Assembly: GCF_900112355.1 (NCBI RefSeq)
Contig: NZ_FOLM01000014.1
Location: forward strand, 112,678 to 176,677
DNA: 64,000 bases
Reading direction: 5' to 3'
Source: Streptomyces aidingensis
Lineage (GTDB): Bacteria; Actinomycetota; Actinomycetes; Streptomycetales; Streptomycetaceae
The notes under the pieces are model-generated. The model was not told the DNA's origin, did no database searches, and saw nothing but the letters and a program-made list of their open reading frames with translations. This document shows, one piece after another, positions 41,516 through 51,660 of this stretch (positions within the stretch are counted from its first letter, which is position 1; every line of letters starts with the position of its first letter). A program made the position numbers and the translations under genes.

Positions 41516-43456
41516 GTGAGTCAGATACCCCCGCCGCCCGCCCGGCCGCCCCGGACCGAAGGGTCCCGGATCGCCGCCCTCCGGGAACGCGTCACCTCCC
41601 TGCCCAAGCCGTATCTGATCGGCGGCGCCCTGGTACTGGGCCTGGGCGGGGTCTATGTGGGCTCGCTCACTGTGGGCGGCGACACCGTCGCGCCGGGCAC
41701 CACGGTGCTGGGCGTGGAGATCGGCGACATGACGCCCGAGGCGGCCGAGGACCGGCTGGCCGAGGAGCTGGCGGCCCGGCTGAAGGAGCCGCTGCGGGTC
41801 CGGGTCGGCCCGGCGGACGAGGCCGCCGCCGGCCAGGACCAGAACCAGGACCAGGACCAGGACCAGGACCAGCAGGAGCAGGGGTCAGGCGCGGAGGACG
41901 CCGGGGCCGGGGTGCACGAGGTGGACCCGGTGGCGGCGGGGCTCGCGCTGGACTTCGAGCAGACCGTGGACCAGGCCGAACGCCCCGGCCCGCTGGCCCG
42001 CCTCTTCGGCGCCGACGGCGGCGAGCTGGAGCCGGTGGTCACCGTCGACCGCGGCAAGGCCACCGCGACGCTGAACACCCTGGCCGAGGAGAGCGGCACC
42101 GAGCTGGTCGAGGGCGACATCGTCTTCAAGGACGGCCGCCCGGAGGCCGTGGAGCCCAGGGGCGGCACCACGCTGGACGTGGAGAACTCCGTGGACGTGC
42201 TGCGCGGCGGCTATCTGGTCACTCCCGCGGGCGATGCGGTGGAGCTGCCGGTGGCCGAGGCGCAGCCGCGCACCGACGCGGCCGAGGTGCGGCGGGCGAT
42301 GTCCGAGTTCGCCGAGCCGGCGATGTCCGGCCCGGTGGAGCTCACCGCCGGGGACACCCGGATATCCCTCTCGCCCGCGACCATCGGCGCCCACCTGTCC
42401 ATGGAGCCGGACGACGGCGGCGCCCTGGAGCCGGTGCTGGACGGCGCGGGGCTGGCCGCGGACGAGGCCGTCGCCGCCGCGGTGGAGGAGGCCGCCACCG
42501 AGCCGGTCAACGCGGTGCTGGGGCTGGACGGCGACGCGGTGACGGTGGTCGAGGACGGCCGGCCCGGCGTACGGGTCGACACCGAGGGCCTGGGCGATGC
42601 CGTGCTGCCGCTGCTGACCCGCGGCGGGGCGGAGCGCACGGGCGAGGTGGCCACCGAGGAGGTGGAGCCGGAGCTGAGCGCGGACAACCTGGACGAGCTG
42701 GGCATCACCGAGAAGATGTCCTCCTTCACCGTCCACTTCGACCCGGCGCCGTACCGGAGCACCAATATCGGGCGGGCCGCGGAGCTGATCAACGGCTCGC
42801 TGGTGAAGCCCGGAGAGGTGTGGAGCTTCAACGAGACGGTCGGCGAGCGCACCGCGGAGAACGGGTTCGTGGAGGGCGTGATCATCCTCGACGACCGCTA
42901 CCAGAAGGCGCAGGGCGGCGGTGTCTCGGCGGTCGCCACCACCATGTTCAACGCGGTCTTCTTCGCCGGGGTGAAGCCGGTGGAGTACGGCGCGCACTCG
43001 TTCTACATCGAGCGCTACCCGGAGGGCCGGGAGGCCACGGTGGCCTGGGGCCATCTGGACAACCGCTGGGAGAACGACTCGGGGAACTCGGTCTACATCC
43101 AGGCCTCCGCCACGGACTCCTCGGTCACCATCAGCTTCCTGGGCACCAGGAAGTACGACGAGGTGGAGTCGGTCACCGGTCCGCGCACCAAGGTCGTCGA
43201 GCCGCAGACCCGGGTGAACACCGACGAGGAGTGCGTGCCGCAGCCGCCGCTGGAGGGCTTCGACGTCTCGGTGGACCGGGTGTTCCGCAATGACGGCGCC
43301 GAGGTGAAGCGGGAGACCTACAAGACCCACTACACCCCGCGCGACGAGGTGGTCTGCGAGCCCGAGGGATCGGAGGAGGGCGCCGGACGGCCGGACCCGG
43401 CGGCCGACGAGAACATCGCCGAGGCCTCCGAGACCGCCGGCGCGGGCGGCGGCTGA
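41516..43456 (+). CDS. VanW-family cell-wall protein
   Basis: This 646-residue membrane-anchored protein faces outwards. A cytoplasmic Pro-rich N-terminus and one membrane helix (about residues 37-56) precede repeated alpha/beta domains of the peptidoglycan-binding type 4 kind (FKDGRPEAVEPRGGTTLDVE, a double-stranded motif). A VanW domain follows at about residues 400-535, with PAPYRSTNIGRAAELINGS and GGGVSAVATTMFNAVFFAG. VanW proteins accompany glycopeptide resistance genes and cell-wall processes, but the activity is unknown. A Asp/Gln repeat (QDQNQDQDQ...) near residue 105 is encoded by a short tandem repeat at about 41834-41880. The start is a GTG with GAGGAG eleven bases upstream. Confidence 0.86.
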   Translation: MSQIPPPPARPPRTEGSRIAALRERVTSLPKPYLIGGALVLGLGGVYVGSLTVGGDTVAPGTTVLGVEIGDMTPEAAEDRLAEELAARLKEPLRVRVGPADEAAAGQDQNQDQDQDQDQQEQGSGAEDAGAGVHEVDPVAAGLALDFEQTVDQAERPGPLARLFGADGGELEPVVTVDRGKATATLNTLAEESGTELVEGDIVFKDGRPEAVEPRGGTTLDVENSVDVLRGGYLVTPAGDAVELPVAEAQPRTDAAEVRRAMSEFAEPAMSGPVELTAGDTRISLSPATIGAHLSMEPDDGGALEPVLDGAGLAADEAVAAAVEEAATEPVNAVLGLDGDAVTVVEDGRPGVRVDTEGLGDAVLPLLTRGGAERTGEVATEEVEPELSADNLDELGITEKMSSFTVHFDPAPYRSTNIGRAAELINGSLVKPGEVWSFNETVGERTAENGFVEGVIILDDRYQKAQGGGVSAVATTMFNAVFFAGVKPVEYGAHSFYIERYPEGREATVAWGHLDNRWENDSGNSVYIQASATDSSVTISFLGTRKYDEVESVTGPRTKVVEPQTRVNTDEECVPQPPLEGFDVSVDRVFRNDGAEVKRETYKTHYTPRDEVVCEPEGSEEGAGRPDPAADENIAEASETAGAGGG

Positions 43457-43510
43457 CGCCCGCCCCCACCGCGCTCACCGCTCGTCCCCCGGACATACCG
43501 GGTGAAGGGT

Positions 43511-43558
43511 GCGGAGGGCCGGCCCGTGGTCCTCAGCAGCCGTGGGCCGGCCCTCCGC
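43511..43558. terminator. Bidirectional terminator between VanW and urtE
   Basis: Fifteen-base perfect arms (43511-43525 and 43544-43558) lie between the convergent VanW and urtE genes. A second hairpin with 10-base arms (43568-43577 and 43595-43604) follows closer to urtE. Confidence 0.8.
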
Positions 43559-43616
43559 GTCCGGCCGCCGGTGGTCCCTTCCGCCCCCCGGAACGGACCA
43601 CCGGCTCGCCGGGGTC

Positions 43617-44308
43617 TCACACGCTGAGCGCCTCGCGGACCCGCTCCGCCGCGCCCCCGTCGTTGTCGCCGGAGGAGGTGACCCGGCCGGCCTCCAGCAC
43701 GTAGTAGCGGGCTGCGGCGCGCAGCGCGAAGTGCACATGCTGTTCCACCAGCAGCACCGACAGGGCGCCGCCGGCCGTGAGATCCAGCACGGTCTGCTGG
43801 ATCTCGGCGACCACCGAGGGCTGGATGCCCTCGGTCGGCTCGTCCAGCAGCAGCAGCCGGGGCCGGGTGATCAGTGCCCGGGCGATGGCGAGCTGCTGGC
43901 GCTGCCCGCCGGAGAGCAGCCCGGCCGGGCGGCCGGCCAGCTCCCGCAGGACCGGGAAGAGGTCGAGCGCCTCGGCCATGGCGGCCCGGCCGTCCCGGTG
44001 GCCGTCGGCCACCAGCCGCAGATTCTCCGCGGCGGTGAGCTGCGGAAAGCTCTGCTGGCCCTGCGGCACATAGGCCATGCCGCGGCGCACCCGCTGATGG
44101 GCGGCGAGCCGGGTGACGTCCTCGCCGTCGAGGCGGACGGTGCCGCGCTGCGGCTTGAGCAGCCCGAGTGCCGCCCGCAGCAGCGTGGACTTGCCCGCGC
44201 CGTTGTGCCCGAGCACCGCCGCCACCCCGCCGGCCGGCACGGTCAGCGAGACGCCGTGCAGCACGGTGGAGCGGCCGTATCCGGCGGTCAGTCCGTCGAT
44301 CTCCAGCA

Positions 44309-44312
<4 letters not shown>
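43617..44312 (-). CDS. urtE: Urea ABC transporter ATP-binding protein UrtE
   Basis: This 231-residue ABC ATPase of the branched-chain-amino-acid (HAAT) type is one of two that power urea import. Walker A is GHNGAGKST, the signature is LSGGQRQQLAIARAL and Walker B is LLLLDEPTEGIQPS. The segment MAYVPQGQQSFPQLTAAENL is typical of UrtE/LivF. Its ATG overlaps the urtD stop as ATGA. It is the last gene of urtABCDE, followed by two hairpins. Confidence 0.94.
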
Positions 44313-45132
<820 letters not shown>

Positions 45133-45136
<4 letters not shown>

Positions 45137-46353
45137 GCGCCGGCCTCCTTCGCGGTGGTGGTGGAGGAGGAGGCGGCGGCGGTGGCGGGGCCGGACCGCG
45201 CCGGCGCCTCCCGGGGGTCCGGTTCCGGTTCCGGGTCCGCGCCGGGGGCGCGGCGGGAGCGGAGCCGGGGCCGGCGCGGCAGCAGCCGGCCGAGCGAGGC
45301 CAGGCCGCCGGGCAGGAAGGCGACCACCACGATGAACAGCAGCGCCTGGAAGTAGGTCCAGCCCGCCGGGAACTCCTCCGAGAGGGTGGTCTGCGCCCAG
45401 GCCACCGCGATGGCGCCGAGCGCGGCACCGGGCAGGCTGGCCCGGCCGCCGATGGCCGCACCGATCAGGAACTCGATGGACGGCACCACCCCGATCAGGG
45501 CCGGGGAGATGATGCCCACCGCGGGCACGAACAGCGCCCCCGCCATCCCGGCCATGACCGCCGAGTAGACGTAGGCGAACAGCTTGACCAGCGTCGGGTC
45601 GTAGCCCAGGAAGCGGACGCGTTCCTCGGAGTCGCGGACGGCGACCAGGAGTTCGCCGTAGCGGCTGAGGAAGATCTGCCGGGTGAGCGCCATCAGGCCG
45701 AGCAGCACCCCGGCGATCAGGAAGTAGATCATCCGCTTGTTGACCGGGTCCAGCAGCGAATAGCCGAAGAATCCCTGGAAGTTGGTCAGGCCGTTGGTGC
45801 CGCCGGTGGTGGCCTGCTGGCCGATCAGCAGCAGTGAGAAGGCGAAGGCCAGCGCCTGGCTGAGGATGGCGAAGTAGGCGCCGCGCACCCGTCTGCGGAA
45901 GACGAAGTAGCCGATCAGGACGGCCAGCGCGGCGGGCAGCAGCACCACCCCGGCCAGCGCGACGGCCGGGCTGGCGAACGGCGCCCACCACCAGGGCAGG
46001 GTGTCGGAGTCGCCGTAGAGCAGCATGAAGTCGGGAAGCTGCCCGGGCCCGGCGTCGGCCAGCTTCAGATGCATGGCCATGGCATAGCCGCCGAGGCCGA
46101 AGAACAGTCCCTGGCCGAGGGTGAGCATGCCGCCGCGTCCCCAGGCCAGGCTGATGCCGATGGCGACGATGGCGAAGCACAGGTACTTGGCGAGCAGGCT
46201 GAGCCGGAAGTCGCTGAGCACGGCCGGGGCGACGGCGAAGAGCAGCAGCGCCCCGAGGGCGAAGCCGAGCGGTGCCCGCCAGCGGGCCCGGCGCGGGGAG
46301 GTGGCCGCGGGGCCGGCCGCGGTGGCTGCGTCGGGTCTGGTCGTTGCGGTCAT
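45133..46353 (-). CDS. urtC: Urea ABC transporter permease UrtC
   Basis: This 406-residue LivM-type permease has about ten membrane helices. Recognisable segments are LAWGRGGMLTLGQGLFFGLGGYAMAMHLK and LIGQQATTGGTNGLTNFQGFFG-type loops, and the cytoplasmic loop VRDSEERVRFLGYDPTLVKLFAY that contacts the ATPase. The Pro/Arg-rich C-terminal 60 residues are cytoplasmic. It starts at an ATGA overlap with urtB and ends at an ATGA overlap with urtD. Confidence 0.94.
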
Positions 46354-47246
46354 ACGAGACTCCGGGTGCGGAGGGTGGAGATGCCCTGGGGGCGCCACTG
46401 GAGGAAGGCGACGATGCCGACCAGCACGGTGACCTTGGCGACCGAGACGGTGGCGGAGTACTCCACCACGGCCTGGAGCACGCCGAGGGCGAAGGCGGCG
46501 ATCACGGCTCCGCGCAGCCGTCCGATGCCGCCGACGACCACCACCAGGAAGGCGTCGATGATCAGGTTGGTGCCCATGGTGGGCCCGATCGGGCCGACCA
46601 GGGTGAGGGCGACCCCGGCCAGGCCGGCCAGGCCGGAGCCGATGAAGAAGGTCACCCGGTCCACCCGGGCGGTGGCGATGCCGGACGCCTCGGCCAGGTC
46701 CCGGTGCTGCACCACGGCGCGGATGCGCCGGCCGAGCGGCGACACGCGCAGCGTCAGGGCCAGGGAGACGAGCGCGGCCAGGGCCAGCGCCAGGATGAAG
46801 ATCCGGTTGTGGGCCAGGGTGAAGGGGTGCTCGCCGCCGATGAGCCGGACATTGCCGGTGAGCCATTCGGGGGCACGCACCTGCACATTGGGGGCGCCGA
46901 AGATGTCCCGGGCAAGCTGCTGGAGGAAGAGCGAGACGCCCCAGGTGACCAGCAGGGTGTCCAGCGGCCGGGCGTAGAGGTGCCGGATGAGGAGCCATTC
47001 CAGCAGCACGCCCATGGCGCCCGCGACCAGGAAGGCCAGCGGGAGGGAGAGCAGCAGCGAGACGCCCGCCCCGCCGATGGACTGCTGGAGCACATAGGTG
47101 GTGTAGGCGCCGGCCATGATGAACTCCCCGTGCGCCATGTTGATGACGCCCATCTGTCCGAAGGTCAGGGAGAGGCCGAGCGCGATCAGGAGCAGCACCG
47201 CGCCGATGCTGATGCCGGTGAAGGACTGGCTGAGGAAAACGGTCAT
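46350..47246 (-). CDS. urtB: Urea ABC transporter permease UrtB
   Basis: This 298-residue LivH-type permease is almost entirely hydrophobic. Typical segments are GLSLTFGQMGVINMAHGEFIMAGAYTTYV near the N-terminus and the EAA-like cytoplasmic loop RIRAVVQHRDLAEASGIATARVDRVTFF. It pairs with UrtC in the membrane. Its stop overlaps the urtC start (ATGA). It is separated from urtA by 196 bp of very GC-rich DNA with hairpin potential. Confidence 0.94.
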   Translation of the reverse strand: MTVFLSQSFTGISIGAVLLLIALGLSLTFGQMGVINMAHGEFIMAGAYTTYVLQQSIGGAGVSLLLSLPLAFLVAGAMGVLLEWLLIRHLYARPLDTLLVTWGVSLFLQQLARDIFGAPNVQVRAPEWLTGNVRLIGGEHPFTLAHNRIFILALALAALVSLALTLRVSPLGRRIRAVVQHRDLAEASGIATARVDRVTFFIGSGLAGLAGVALTLVGPIGPTMGTNLIIDAFLVVVVGGIGRLRGAVIAAFALGVLQAVVEYSATVSVAKVTVLVGIVAFLQWRPQGISTLRTRSLV

Positions 47247-47407
47247 GAGCCGCGCCTGTCGTCCTGGTGGGTGGTCGGGGGCAGGGGCCGGGAGGGGGCC
47301 GGCGGGGGCCGGGCGCCGGGCCCGGGACGGCGGGGAGACCGTGCCCGGGCCCGGTGCCGGGCGCTGCGGGTGCCCGTGGATGCGGGCCGGCGGTTGCCGT
47401 TCGGGGG

Positions 47408-47437
47408 CGGCGGGCCGGGCCGGGGGCCGGCCCGCCG
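47408..47437 (-). terminator. Hairpin between urtA and urtB
   Basis: Eleven-base arms (47408-47418 and 47427-47437) lie 6 bp after the urtA stop. A partial terminator here would give more binding protein than permease, as is common in ABC importer operons. Confidence 0.5.
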
Positions 47438-47442
47438 GGGTG

Positions 47443-48714
47443 TCAGGACAGGCCCTCGGCCCAGTCGTAGCCCTTGAGGTAGGGGTCGGGCTTGATGGGG
47501 CCGTCGGAGGACCAGACCTCGGTGATCAGGCCGTCGGCGCCGATCCGGCCGATGCGGTTGGTCTTGTGGATGTGCTGGGTCTCGCCGTCGATGGTCACCA
47601 GGCCCTCGGGGGCCTCGAAGGTGATGCCGTCGGCGGCTGCCTTGACGTCCGCCACGTCGAACGAGCCTGCCTTCTCCACCATGGCCTTCCACAGGTAGAC
47701 GGAGGTGTAGGCGGCCTCCATCGGGTCGGAGGTGGGCTTGTCCTCGCCGTACTTGGCCTGGTAGGCGGCGACGAACTTCTCGTTGGCCGCGCCCTCGGTG
47801 GTCTGGTAGTAGTTCCAGGAGGTCAGCTGGCCCTCCAGATACTGCGCGCCGATGGACTTCACCTCCTCCTCGGCGATGGACACCGAGACCACGGGCATGG
47901 TCTCGGCGGTCAGCCCGGCGGAGGTGTACTCCTTGAAGAAGGCGACGTTGCTGTCGCCGTTGAGGGTGTTGAAGACCGCGTCGGCGCCGGCGGACTCGAC
48001 CTTGTTGGCGATGGTGGCGAACTCGGTGGAGCCGAGCGGGGCGTAGTCCTCGCCGAGGATCTCGATGCCGTGCGCCTCGGCATAGGCCTTGATGATCTTG
48101 TTGGCGGTGCGCGGGAAGACATAGTCGCTGCCCACCAGGTAGAGGGAGTCCACGCCCTCCTCGGCCAGATAGTCCAGGGCCGGCACGATCTGCTGGTTGG
48201 TGGTGGCCCCGGTGTAGAAGATGTACGGCGACTGCTCCAGGCCCTCGTACTGCACGGGGTAGAACAGCAGCGCCTTGTTCTGCTCGAAGACCGGGAGGAC
48301 GGCCTTGCGGCTGGCCGAGGTCCAGCAGCCGAAGACGGCGGCCACGCCGTCCTGGCGGATCAGCTTCTCGGACTTCTCGGCGAAGGTGGGCCAGTCCGAG
48401 GCGCCGTCCTCGCTGATGGGCTCGATCCGGCGGCCGAGCACCCCGCCGGCCGCGTTGATCTCCTCGATGGCCAGCAGCAGCGCGTCGCGCACGGTGACCT
48501 CGCTGATGGCCATGGTGCCGGACAGCGAGTTGAGCAGACCGACCTTGACGGTGTCCTCGCTGATGTCCGCCGTGGCTCCGGGGCCTTCGCTCTCCTCGCC
48601 GGCCTTGGCGCCGCAGGCGGGGAGGGCGAGGGTCCCGGCGAGTACCAGGGCGAGGGCGGCCAGGCCGCGTCTGCGGACTCTCCGGGCGCGTGGTGCTCTC
48701 AGGGCTGTGGACAT
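47443..48714 (-). CDS. urtA: Urea ABC transporter substrate-binding lipoprotein UrtA
   Basis: This 423-residue extracellular binding lipoprotein has a basic n-region, a hydrophobic core and a lipobox with C34 (ALPACG). The mature part has the type I periplasmic-binding fold. VKVGLLNSLSGTMAISE, EINAAGGVLGRRIEP, AVFGCWTSASRKAVLPV, EQNKALLFYPVQYEGLEQSPYIFYTG and SDYVFPRTANKII are typical of UrtA. It captures urea for UrtBCDE. AGGAGG precedes the ATG. A GlnR-like box upstream suggests induction under nitrogen limitation. Confidence 0.95.
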   Translation of the reverse strand: MSTALRAPRARRVRRRGLAALALVLAGTLALPACGAKAGEESEGPGATADISEDTVKVGLLNSLSGTMAISEVTVRDALLLAIEEINAAGGVLGRRIEPISEDGASDWPTFAEKSEKLIRQDGVAAVFGCWTSASRKAVLPVFEQNKALLFYPVQYEGLEQSPYIFYTGATTNQQIVPALDYLAEEGVDSLYLVGSDYVFPRTANKIIKAYAEAHGIEILGEDYAPLGSTEFATIANKVESAGADAVFNTLNGDSNVAFFKEYTSAGLTAETMPVVSVSIAEEEVKSIGAQYLEGQLTSWNYYQTTEGAANEKFVAAYQAKYGEDKPTSDPMEAAYTSVYLWKAMVEKAGSFDVADVKAAADGITFEAPEGLVTIDGETQHIHKTNRIGRIGADGLITEVWSSDGPIKPDPYLKGYDWAEGLS

Positions 48715-48808
48715 GGAACCTCCTGGCCCCGGGCGGGGCGTGGAACGGTGAGGGTTCGGCCGGGCGGCGGCGCCCGGCGGGGGATGGCCCACAGCTTCAA
48801 AGGGCGCT

Positions 48809-48824
48809 GTTTCACCGGAGTTTC
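48809..48824 (-). promoter_or_regulatory. GlnR-like box upstream of urtA
   Basis: Read on the minus strand, GAAAC-6 bases-GAAAC occurs about 95-110 bp before the urtA start. The half-sites and 11-bp period fit the nitrogen regulator GlnR consensus (GTNAC-n6-GAAAC), with one deviation in the first half-site. Confidence 0.5.
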
Positions 48825-48834
48825 GCGACCATTA

Positions 48835-48854
48835 ATACTTCCGTTCGGAAGTAT
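48835..48854. promoter_or_regulatory. Inverted repeat ATACTTCC-GTTC-GGAAGTAT
   Basis: This is a perfect 8-4-8 inverted repeat in the urtA promoter region, touching the stop codon of the AmiC-like gene. Its AT-rich ends differ from nearby DNA. It could be the operator of the neighbouring MarR-type regulator or a short terminator. Confidence 0.55.
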
Positions 48855-50005
48855 CACTGCCTGTCGCCGCTCCACGCGTCGAGGTCCGCGGCCACCGTGA
48901 AGTCCAGGCCGTCCGCCTCCGCCAGATAGATCCGCTGCCGGACATGACGGCCGGTCAGCCGCAGCAGCCCCCGGGCGCCCTCGTAACTCACCTGGTCCGC
49001 GGCGCGTTCGATGGCCGCGACCTCCGGCGAGCCGGCCCGGGCGATCAGCGCGGCCAGCAGCAGCACGCCCTCGTAGCAGGACTCCCCCAGGCTGCCGGGG
49101 GCCGGCGCGGTCAGTCCGTGGCGGGCGGCGTAGCGGCCGTGGAAGTCCAGGGTGTCGGCGGTGGCCAGGGAGGCGAAGAACCCGGCCGTGGAGAACAGCC
49201 CCTGGGTGGCCCGGGCGCCGCTGGCCATCAGCATGTTCTCGTCCATCAGGGTGGACAGCCGCAGTGTGCGCTGGTGCAAACCCCGGGCGGCGAAGGCCCG
49301 GTTGAAGCGCACCGCGTCGCTGCCGACCAGCAGCATCAGCACGGCGTCGGCGTCGGCGGTCTCGATCCGGCGCAGCACCCGGGAGAAGTCATGGGTGGAC
49401 AGCGGGACATACTCCTCGCCGCAGACCCGGCCGCCGACCGAGCGGATGTAGCGGTGCGCGGCCCGGCTGGTGCGGCGCGGCCAGACATAGTCGTTGCCGA
49501 CCACGAACCAGCGGCCCACGCGCAGTTCGGCGCTGAGCAGCCGGACGGCCGGCAGCAGCTGGCTGTCCGGGGTCTCGGAGGTGAGATACAGGCCCTCGGT
49601 GCGTTCCCCGCCCTCGTAGAGTGCCGTATACACATACGGCACCCGGCCGGCGATGCGCGGCGCCACCGCCTGCCGCACCGAGGAGATGTGCCAGCCGGTG
49701 ACGCCCTCCACCAGGCCGGAGCCGACCAGGGCGGCCACCTCGTCGGCCACCTGCCCGGGCGGTGCGCCGCCGTCGACGGGCACCAGGCGCAGCTCCCGGC
49801 CGAGCACCCCGCCGGCCGCGTTGATCTCCTCGGCGGCCAGCCCGGCGCACAGTTCGCAGGCCGGGCCGAAGATCCCGGCCGGGCCCTGGGCGGGGACGAC
49901 CAGCGCCACCCGGAGCGCGTCGGCGTCCGGCAGCAGCGGACGGCCCGTCTCCGCCGCCCGCCCGGTCCACCGCATATGCCCCGGTGCTCCCCCACCGCGC
50001 TCCAT
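48854..50005 (-). CDS. AmiC-like cytosolic substrate-binding protein
   Basis: This 383-residue type I periplasmic-binding-fold protein is related to UrtA and to the amide sensor AmiC. It shares segments with UrtA, such as EEINAAGGVLGRELRLVPV and GNDYVWPRRTSRAAHRYI. Unlike UrtA it has no signal peptide or lipobox, so it should stay in the cytoplasm and act as a sensor rather than a transporter subunit. It lies upstream of urtA in the same orientation and is divergent from a MarR gene. The start at 50005 is uncertain; an internal ATG at 49975 is possible. Confidence 0.82.
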   Translation of the reverse strand: MERGGGAPGHMRWTGRAAETGRPLLPDADALRVALVVPAQGPAGIFGPACELCAGLAAEEINAAGGVLGRELRLVPVDGGAPPGQVADEVAALVGSGLVEGVTGWHISSVRQAVAPRIAGRVPYVYTALYEGGERTEGLYLTSETPDSQLLPAVRLLSAELRVGRWFVVGNDYVWPRRTSRAAHRYIRSVGGRVCGEEYVPLSTHDFSRVLRRIETADADAVLMLLVGSDAVRFNRAFAARGLHQRTLRLSTLMDENMLMASGARATQGLFSTAGFFASLATADTLDFHGRYAARHGLTAPAPGSLGESCYEGVLLLAALIARAGSPEVAAIERAADQVSYEGARGLLRLTGRHVRQRIYLAEADGLDFTVAADLDAWSGDRQ

Positions 50006-50064
50006 CGGCCCATGATGGCGTGTTTGTACGATGGTTGTCCCACCGGACCGAGGAGCGAGATGCC

Positions 50065-50538
50065 ATGACGTCTGCCCGGCGCCCCCATCATCTGTACGGG
50101 CTGCTGGCCCGGGCGGAGCGGCTTGCCGCCCGCCAGGTCCGGGAGGTGCTCGACGAGCAGGGCTGCACCGTGGAGGCATGGCGGGTGATGTCCCAGCTCG
50201 CGGACGGGGAGGGACACCGGATGTCGGCGATCGCCGAGCAGGCGCTGCTGCCGCCGCCCACCCTCACCCGGCTGATGGACCAGTTGGTGGACGACGGGCT
50301 GGTGCACCGCAGGATCGATCCGATGGACCGGCGGCGCATTCTGGCGTATCTCACCCCGCGCGGGGAGGACTACTGGCAGCGGCTGGACGAACGGGTGCGT
50401 GAGCGCTGGGCCGCCCTTCCCGGCAGCGGCGACGACGAGCTGCTCGCCGTGCTGCTCGACCGCCTCATCGCCGGTCTGGACCTCCCCCGCGAGACCGCCG
50501 AAGCCGGCCCCCCGCCGACCACCGCCCTGCACGCCTGA
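50065..50538 (+). CDS. MarR-family regulator
   Basis: This 157-residue winged-helix regulator has its HTH in GHRMSAIAEQALLPPPTLTRLMDQLVDDGLV and the beta-wing in RRIDPMDRRRILAYLTPRG. The ligand is unknown. It is divergent from the AmiC-like gene with 59 bp between starts, so a shared operator is likely. It could couple the AmiC-like sensor or another ligand to the urea transporter. The GGAG site lies about ten bases before the ATG. Confidence 0.9.
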   Translation: MTSARRPHHLYGLLARAERLAARQVREVLDEQGCTVEAWRVMSQLADGEGHRMSAIAEQALLPPPTLTRLMDQLVDDGLVHRRIDPMDRRRILAYLTPRGEDYWQRLDERVRERWAALPGSGDDELLAVLLDRLIAGLDLPRETAEAGPPPTTALHA

Positions 50539-50716
50539 GCCGGCGCCGCGCGGCGGCTCCGTGCGGGTGTGATGGCGGCAATCGGGGCGATTTGTCATGT
50601 TTTATTGGCACTCATACCGTTACGCTGCGCCACAAGAGGGTGACGCGGCGGTACCGGCGGCGCCGCTTGGCGGCGCGCGGACCACGCGCCTCTCCGCCCG
50701 CACAGGAGGAGTGACG

Positions 50717-50986
50717 TTGTCCGACACCACACGACGCGGCTTCCTCGGCATCGCCGGGAAGGCCGCCGCGGTCGCCGGCGGCGCGACCGCACTGCCCATG
50801 ATCTGCACCGGAGGGGCGGCCGGCGCCGGGCCCGCAGGCCCGGAGACCGGCCCCGCCGGACTGCCCATCGTCAACCGTCCCGACCACCCCGGCGCGGTCT
50901 ATCCGCCCGGCGCGGCCCGCACCGCCCACACCGAGCCGGTGAACGCCACCGTCGACTGCGCGCTGACGGGCCGGGAGGGCCGCTGA
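50717..50986 (+). CDS. Small Tat-exported protein of unknown function
   Basis: This 89-residue protein has a clear twin-arginine signal (TTRRGFLGIAGKAAAVAGG) and a short mature part of about 50 residues rich in Pro, Ala and Gly with a single cysteine near the end. No domain is recognised. The start is set by the ribosome site: AGGAGGA lies directly against the GTG at 50711 but six bases before the TTG at 50717, so TTG is preferred. It ends 2 bp before the amidase gene and should be co-translated with it. Confidence 0.7.
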   Translation: MSDTTRRGFLGIAGKAAAVAGGATALPMICTGGAAGAGPAGPETGPAGLPIVNRPDHPGAVYPPGAARTAHTEPVNATVDCALTGREGR

Positions 50987-50988
50987 CC

Positions 50989-51648
50989 ATGGCCGTCTTC
51001 ATCACCCGCGCGCAGTGGGGGGCGCGCGCGCCACGCAACCGGAACACCGACATCACCCCGGGCAACGGCGGGGTGACCATCCACCATGTGGGCGGCACCC
51101 GCACCGCGAGGTCCAGCCATGACGACTGCGCGGCGCAGGTGCGGTCCATCCAGAACCAGCACATGGACACCAACGGCTGGGCGGACATCGCCTATTCGCA
51201 TCTGAGCTGCGTGCACGGCCATGTGTTCCAGGGCCGGGGCGAGGGCTACCGCACCGCCGCCAACGGCACCGACTCCGGCAACCAGGACTGGTACGCGGTC
51301 TGCGGCCTGACCGGCGGCACGCCGAGCGCCTACGACACCATGACGGCCGAGCTGCGCGACGCCTTCCGCCTGGCCGTCGCCAGGCTGCGGGCGCTCGGCG
51401 GCGCGGCCACCGCGATCAACGGCCACCTCAACCATCTGGCCACCGCCTGTCCGGGCAATCTCTACACCTGGGTGCAGAACGGAACGCTGGCCCCGGGCAC
51501 CGTCCGGACACACACCGTGCAGGCCGGGGAGACGCTGTATGCGATCGGGCAGCGGTACGGCGTCGCCTGGACGTCCATCGCCGACCGCAACGGCATCCGC
51601 GATCCGTATCTCATCTACGTCGGCCAGCGGCTGCTGATCTCCTACTGA
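50989..51648 (+). CDS. PGRP-type N-acetylmuramoyl-L-alanine amidase with LysM
   Basis: This 219-residue protein combines a peptidoglycan-recognition/amidase-2 domain (about residues 5-165) with a C-terminal LysM (HTVQAGETLYAIGQRYGVAW...). The zinc ligands fit H34 or H35 in VTIHHVGG, the histidine in INGHLNHLA and the cysteine in ATACPGN. It should cut the amide bond between muramic acid and the peptide stem. No signal peptide is visible, although its substrate is outside the membrane. The upstream Tat protein may carry it, or release may need lysis. Confidence 0.9.
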   Translation: MAVFITRAQWGARAPRNRNTDITPGNGGVTIHHVGGTRTARSSHDDCAAQVRSIQNQHMDTNGWADIAYSHLSCVHGHVFQGRGEGYRTAANGTDSGNQDWYAVCGLTGGTPSAYDTMTAELRDAFRLAVARLRALGGAATAINGHLNHLATACPGNLYTWVQNGTLAPGTVRTHTVQAGETLYAIGQRYGVAWTSIADRNGIRDPYLIYVGQRLLISY

Positions 51649-51660
51649 CCGGCCGGCCCC

